Below, in pieces: positions 7,537 to 9,510 of a DNA stretch of 9,510 nt (the stretch's first letter is position 1; each line of letters begins with the position of its first letter). The stretch is from JBBQBQ01 sp038317685. GTDB lineage: Bacteria; Desulfobacterota; Desulfuromonadia; Desulfuromonadales; DDH964. The stretch is from NCBI GenBank assembly GCA_038317685.1, contig JBBQBQ010000127.1, forward strand, positions 1-9,510, written 5' to 3'. The notes beneath the pieces were generated by a model. The model had not been told where the DNA came from and searched no databases. It worked only from the letters and a program-made list of their open reading frames with translations. The translations under genes were made by a program, and so were the position numbers.

Positions 7537-8585
7537 GACGGCACCGTTCCTTTCGTTGGGGCGGGCGGGACCGTGGTCTTGTTGAGCCCGGTCAGGCGCC
7601 GGAAGAGGCGGGTCAGCGGTTCCTGGATGCCGCGCGGCTGGTAGAGCATGACCAGAATCAGGACCAGGCCGAAGATCACCAGGTGGAGCCCCGGCAGGGT
7701 GCCGCTCAGGTAGATGCGGGTCATTTCGTTCAGGGGGCGCAGCAGCAGGGCCCCGAGGACCGGGCCGAGGATGGTGCCGCGGCCGCCGATCAGGGCGATA
7801 AAGGCGATCTCGAAGGACATGTCGAGGCCGCAGATCGATTTCGGATAGAAATAGAGCATCAGCTGGGCGTAGAAGGTTCCGGCCAGGGCGGTGAAGAAGC
7901 AGGAGAGGGCCATCGCCAGCAGCTTGTACTTGGCGACGTTGACGCCGAGGGACTGGGCCGCTTCCGGATCCTCGCCGCCGGCGGAGAGGTAGTAGCCGAT
8001 CTTGGAGCGCATCAACAGGACCGTCAGGCCGAGGACGATCAGCAGCAGGATCAGGATGATGTAGTAGTAGGGGACCTTGCTGGTGAACTGATAGGCGCTG
8101 AAGGAGTTGCCGGCCAGGTTGATGAGGAGGCCGCGGGGGCCGTTGACCTTGAAGGGGCCGAGTTGGTCGGTGTTCTCGATCAGGACCCGGATCGCCTCGG
8201 CGAAGGCGATCGTCGCCAGGGCGAAGTAGGCGCCGCGCAACTTCAAGGTCGGGATGCCGATGATGATGCCGACGGTCGACGCCACCACCCCGCCGACCAG
8301 CATCCCGATCCAGGGGCTGATGCCGTACTGGAGATAGAGGATGGTCGAGGTGTAGGCGCCGAGGGCGACGAAGGCCGAATGGCCCAGAGGCAGCACCCCG
8401 GCGAAGCCGCCGACCAGGTTCCAGGACGAGGTCAGGTAGGCGTAGAAGAAGAGCAGGATCAGAATCTGCAGGTAGGTCGGACTGGTCACGACCAGCGGCA
8501 GGCCGAAGGCGACGAGCAGCGCGGCCAGCAGAAGCAGTTTGTTTTGCGGAGCGTGGGTCAGCAAGGTCCTCAAGGGTGCCTCCAT
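7533..8585 (-). CDS. livM: Branched-chain amino acid ABC transporter permease LivM
   Basis: A 350-residue inner-membrane permease with many hydrophobic segments, which pairs with LivH to form the translocation path. Family blocks are WNLVGGFAGVLPLGHSAF (55-72), LRGAYFALATIAFAEA (116-131), GEDPEAAQSLGVNVAKYK (204-221, the cytoplasmic loop that contacts the ATPases), IALIGGRGTILGPVLGA (263-279) and YQPRGI (315-320). A polar tail of about 30 residues follows. The ATG at 8585 lies 10 nt after the livH stop but has no clear Shine-Dalgarno. A perfect GGAGG (8579-8583) instead sits 5 nt before an in-frame TTG at 8573, so the true start may be four codons later. Substrate may be Leu/Ile/Val, or another amino or aromatic acid, since Liv-type systems vary. 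Confidence 0.93.
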
Positions 8586-8595
8586 GTGTTGGCCG

Positions 8596-9480
8596 TCAGA
8601 AATCCTGGCGATGTCCGAAGAGCCCCGAGGGCTTGACGAAAAGGATCAGCAGGAAGAGGGCGTAGATGATCTCTTCGGTCCAGGTGGCGGCCATGAACTG
8701 CGCCCCGACCGATTCGATGATGCCGATGATGATGCCACCGAGCAGAGCGCCGGGGATGCTTCCCAACCCCCCCAGAACGACGATGATGAAAGCCCGGATG
8801 TCGAAGACGACGCCGACCGACGGGTAGACGTAGTAAAAGGGGATGAGGACGCAGCCGGCCACCCCGCAGACCGCGGTGCCGATGCCGAAGGCGAGGTTGT
8901 AGATCTGGTACTGGTTGATCCCCATCAGGCTCGCCGCATCCCGGTCGAGGCTGGTGGCGCGAATCGCTTTGCCCATGCGGGTGCGGCTCAAAAACCAGGA
9001 GAGGATCGCCGTCGTCGCCAGGGCGATGATGAAGCCGTAGACCTTCGGCTGCAGCAGGTAGATGTCTCCGAGTTCGAAGATCTTACCGGTCACCAAGGTC
9101 TGCACCACCCGGTACTCGGCGCCGAAGAGCATCAGCGCCAGGTTGTCGAGGATGTACCAGATGCCGGTGGTGACGATGATGACGGTGATCGGCTCGCGCA
9201 CGTCCTTCTCGGCCTTGAAGACCGGCCGGATGACGAAATGCTGCATCAGGTAGCCGAAGCCGAAGAGGGCCGGCACCACCACGATCAGGGCCAGGTACGG
9301 ATTAAGGTTGGTCAGCTTGACGAACCAGTAGGCGGCGAACATGCCGACCATCAGCAGCGAGCCGTGGGCGAAGTTGATGACCTTCATGACCCCGAAGATC
9401 ATCGTCAGTCCGACCGCCGTGAGGCCGTAAATCCCCCCCATCAGCATCCCGCTCAATATCGATTCGATAATTGCTTCCAT
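8596..9480 (-). CDS. livH: Branched-chain amino acid ABC transporter permease LivH
   Basis: A 294-residue polytopic inner-membrane permease of the BPD_transp_2 type, partner of LivM. Diagnostic blocks are GGIYGLTAVGLTMIFGVMKV (15-34) running into NFAHG (36-40), ALMLFGAEYRVV (115-126), the cytoplasmic coupling loop TRMGKAIRATSLDRDAASLMGIN (within 167-189) and VVLGGLGSIPGALLGG (234-249). The protein ends in KPSGLFGHRQDF, the usual LivH finish. The ATG at 9480 has AGGA 6 nt upstream. It is the first complete gene of the run. In most liv operons a periplasmic binding protein (livK) is close by; none is in the window, so it is either beyond 9510 or encoded elsewhere. Confidence 0.95.
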   Translation of the reverse strand: MEAIIESILSGMLMGGIYGLTAVGLTMIFGVMKVINFAHGSLLMVGMFAAYWFVKLTNLNPYLALIVVVPALFGFGYLMQHFVIRPVFKAEKDVREPITVIIVTTGIWYILDNLALMLFGAEYRVVQTLVTGKIFELGDIYLLQPKVYGFIIALATTAILSWFLSRTRMGKAIRATSLDRDAASLMGINQYQIYNLAFGIGTAVCGVAGCVLIPFYYVYPSVGVVFDIRAFIIVVLGGLGSIPGALLGGIIIGIIESVGAQFMAATWTEEIIYALFLLILFVKPSGLFGHRQDF

Positions 9481-9510
9481 ACAGTGTCCTGTCTTAGCGG
9501 TGGGCCGGAT

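Overview
The window is GC-rich bacterial DNA in which every convincing gene lies on the minus strand, so transcription runs from high to low coordinates. In reading order it carries livH, livM, livG and livF (a branched-chain amino acid-type ABC importer without its binding protein), a 74-residue MoaD/ThiS-like sulfur carrier, an aldehyde ferredoxin oxidoreductase (AOR), and a roughly 1000-residue NAD-type glutamate dehydrogenase. The GC-rich codon use, the tungsten/molybdenum AOR with its own MoaD-like partner, and the large GDH suggest an anaerobic bacterium of the Desulfuromonadales/Geobacter kind. That assignment is an inference from gene content only.

Layout. 1-343: no convincing gene, but a strong plus-strand intrinsic terminator at 277-317. 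344-772: a small secreted four-cysteine protein of unknown function, with an AT-rich promoter-like region and an inverted repeat upstream. 773-931: intergenic, including a near-perfect GC-rich palindrome at 892-918. 932-9480: the seven-gene run, with gaps of 45 nt or less or overlaps (livH-livM 10 nt; livM/livG ATGA overlap; livG/livF 20-nt overlap; livF-moaD-like 45 nt containing a hairpin; moaD-like to aor 38 nt; aor-gdh 41 nt). 9481-9510 holds only the livH ribosome-binding region; the start of the operon and any livK-type binding protein would lie beyond the right edge.

How the genes may work together (inference). The Liv-type importer would bring in amino acids or a related carboxylic substrate. 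A transaminase, not seen here, would pass the amino group to 2-oxoglutarate, and the glutamate dehydrogenase would regenerate 2-oxoglutarate and yield NADH and ammonium. The AOR, whose pterin cofactor could be served by the adjacent MoaD-like protein, would interconvert the derived aldehyde and acid with ferredoxin. This resembles the logic of amino acid oxidation in anaerobes and is the most interesting aspect of the window. The individual families are all known. No CRISPR array, transposase, tRNA or rRNA was recognised.
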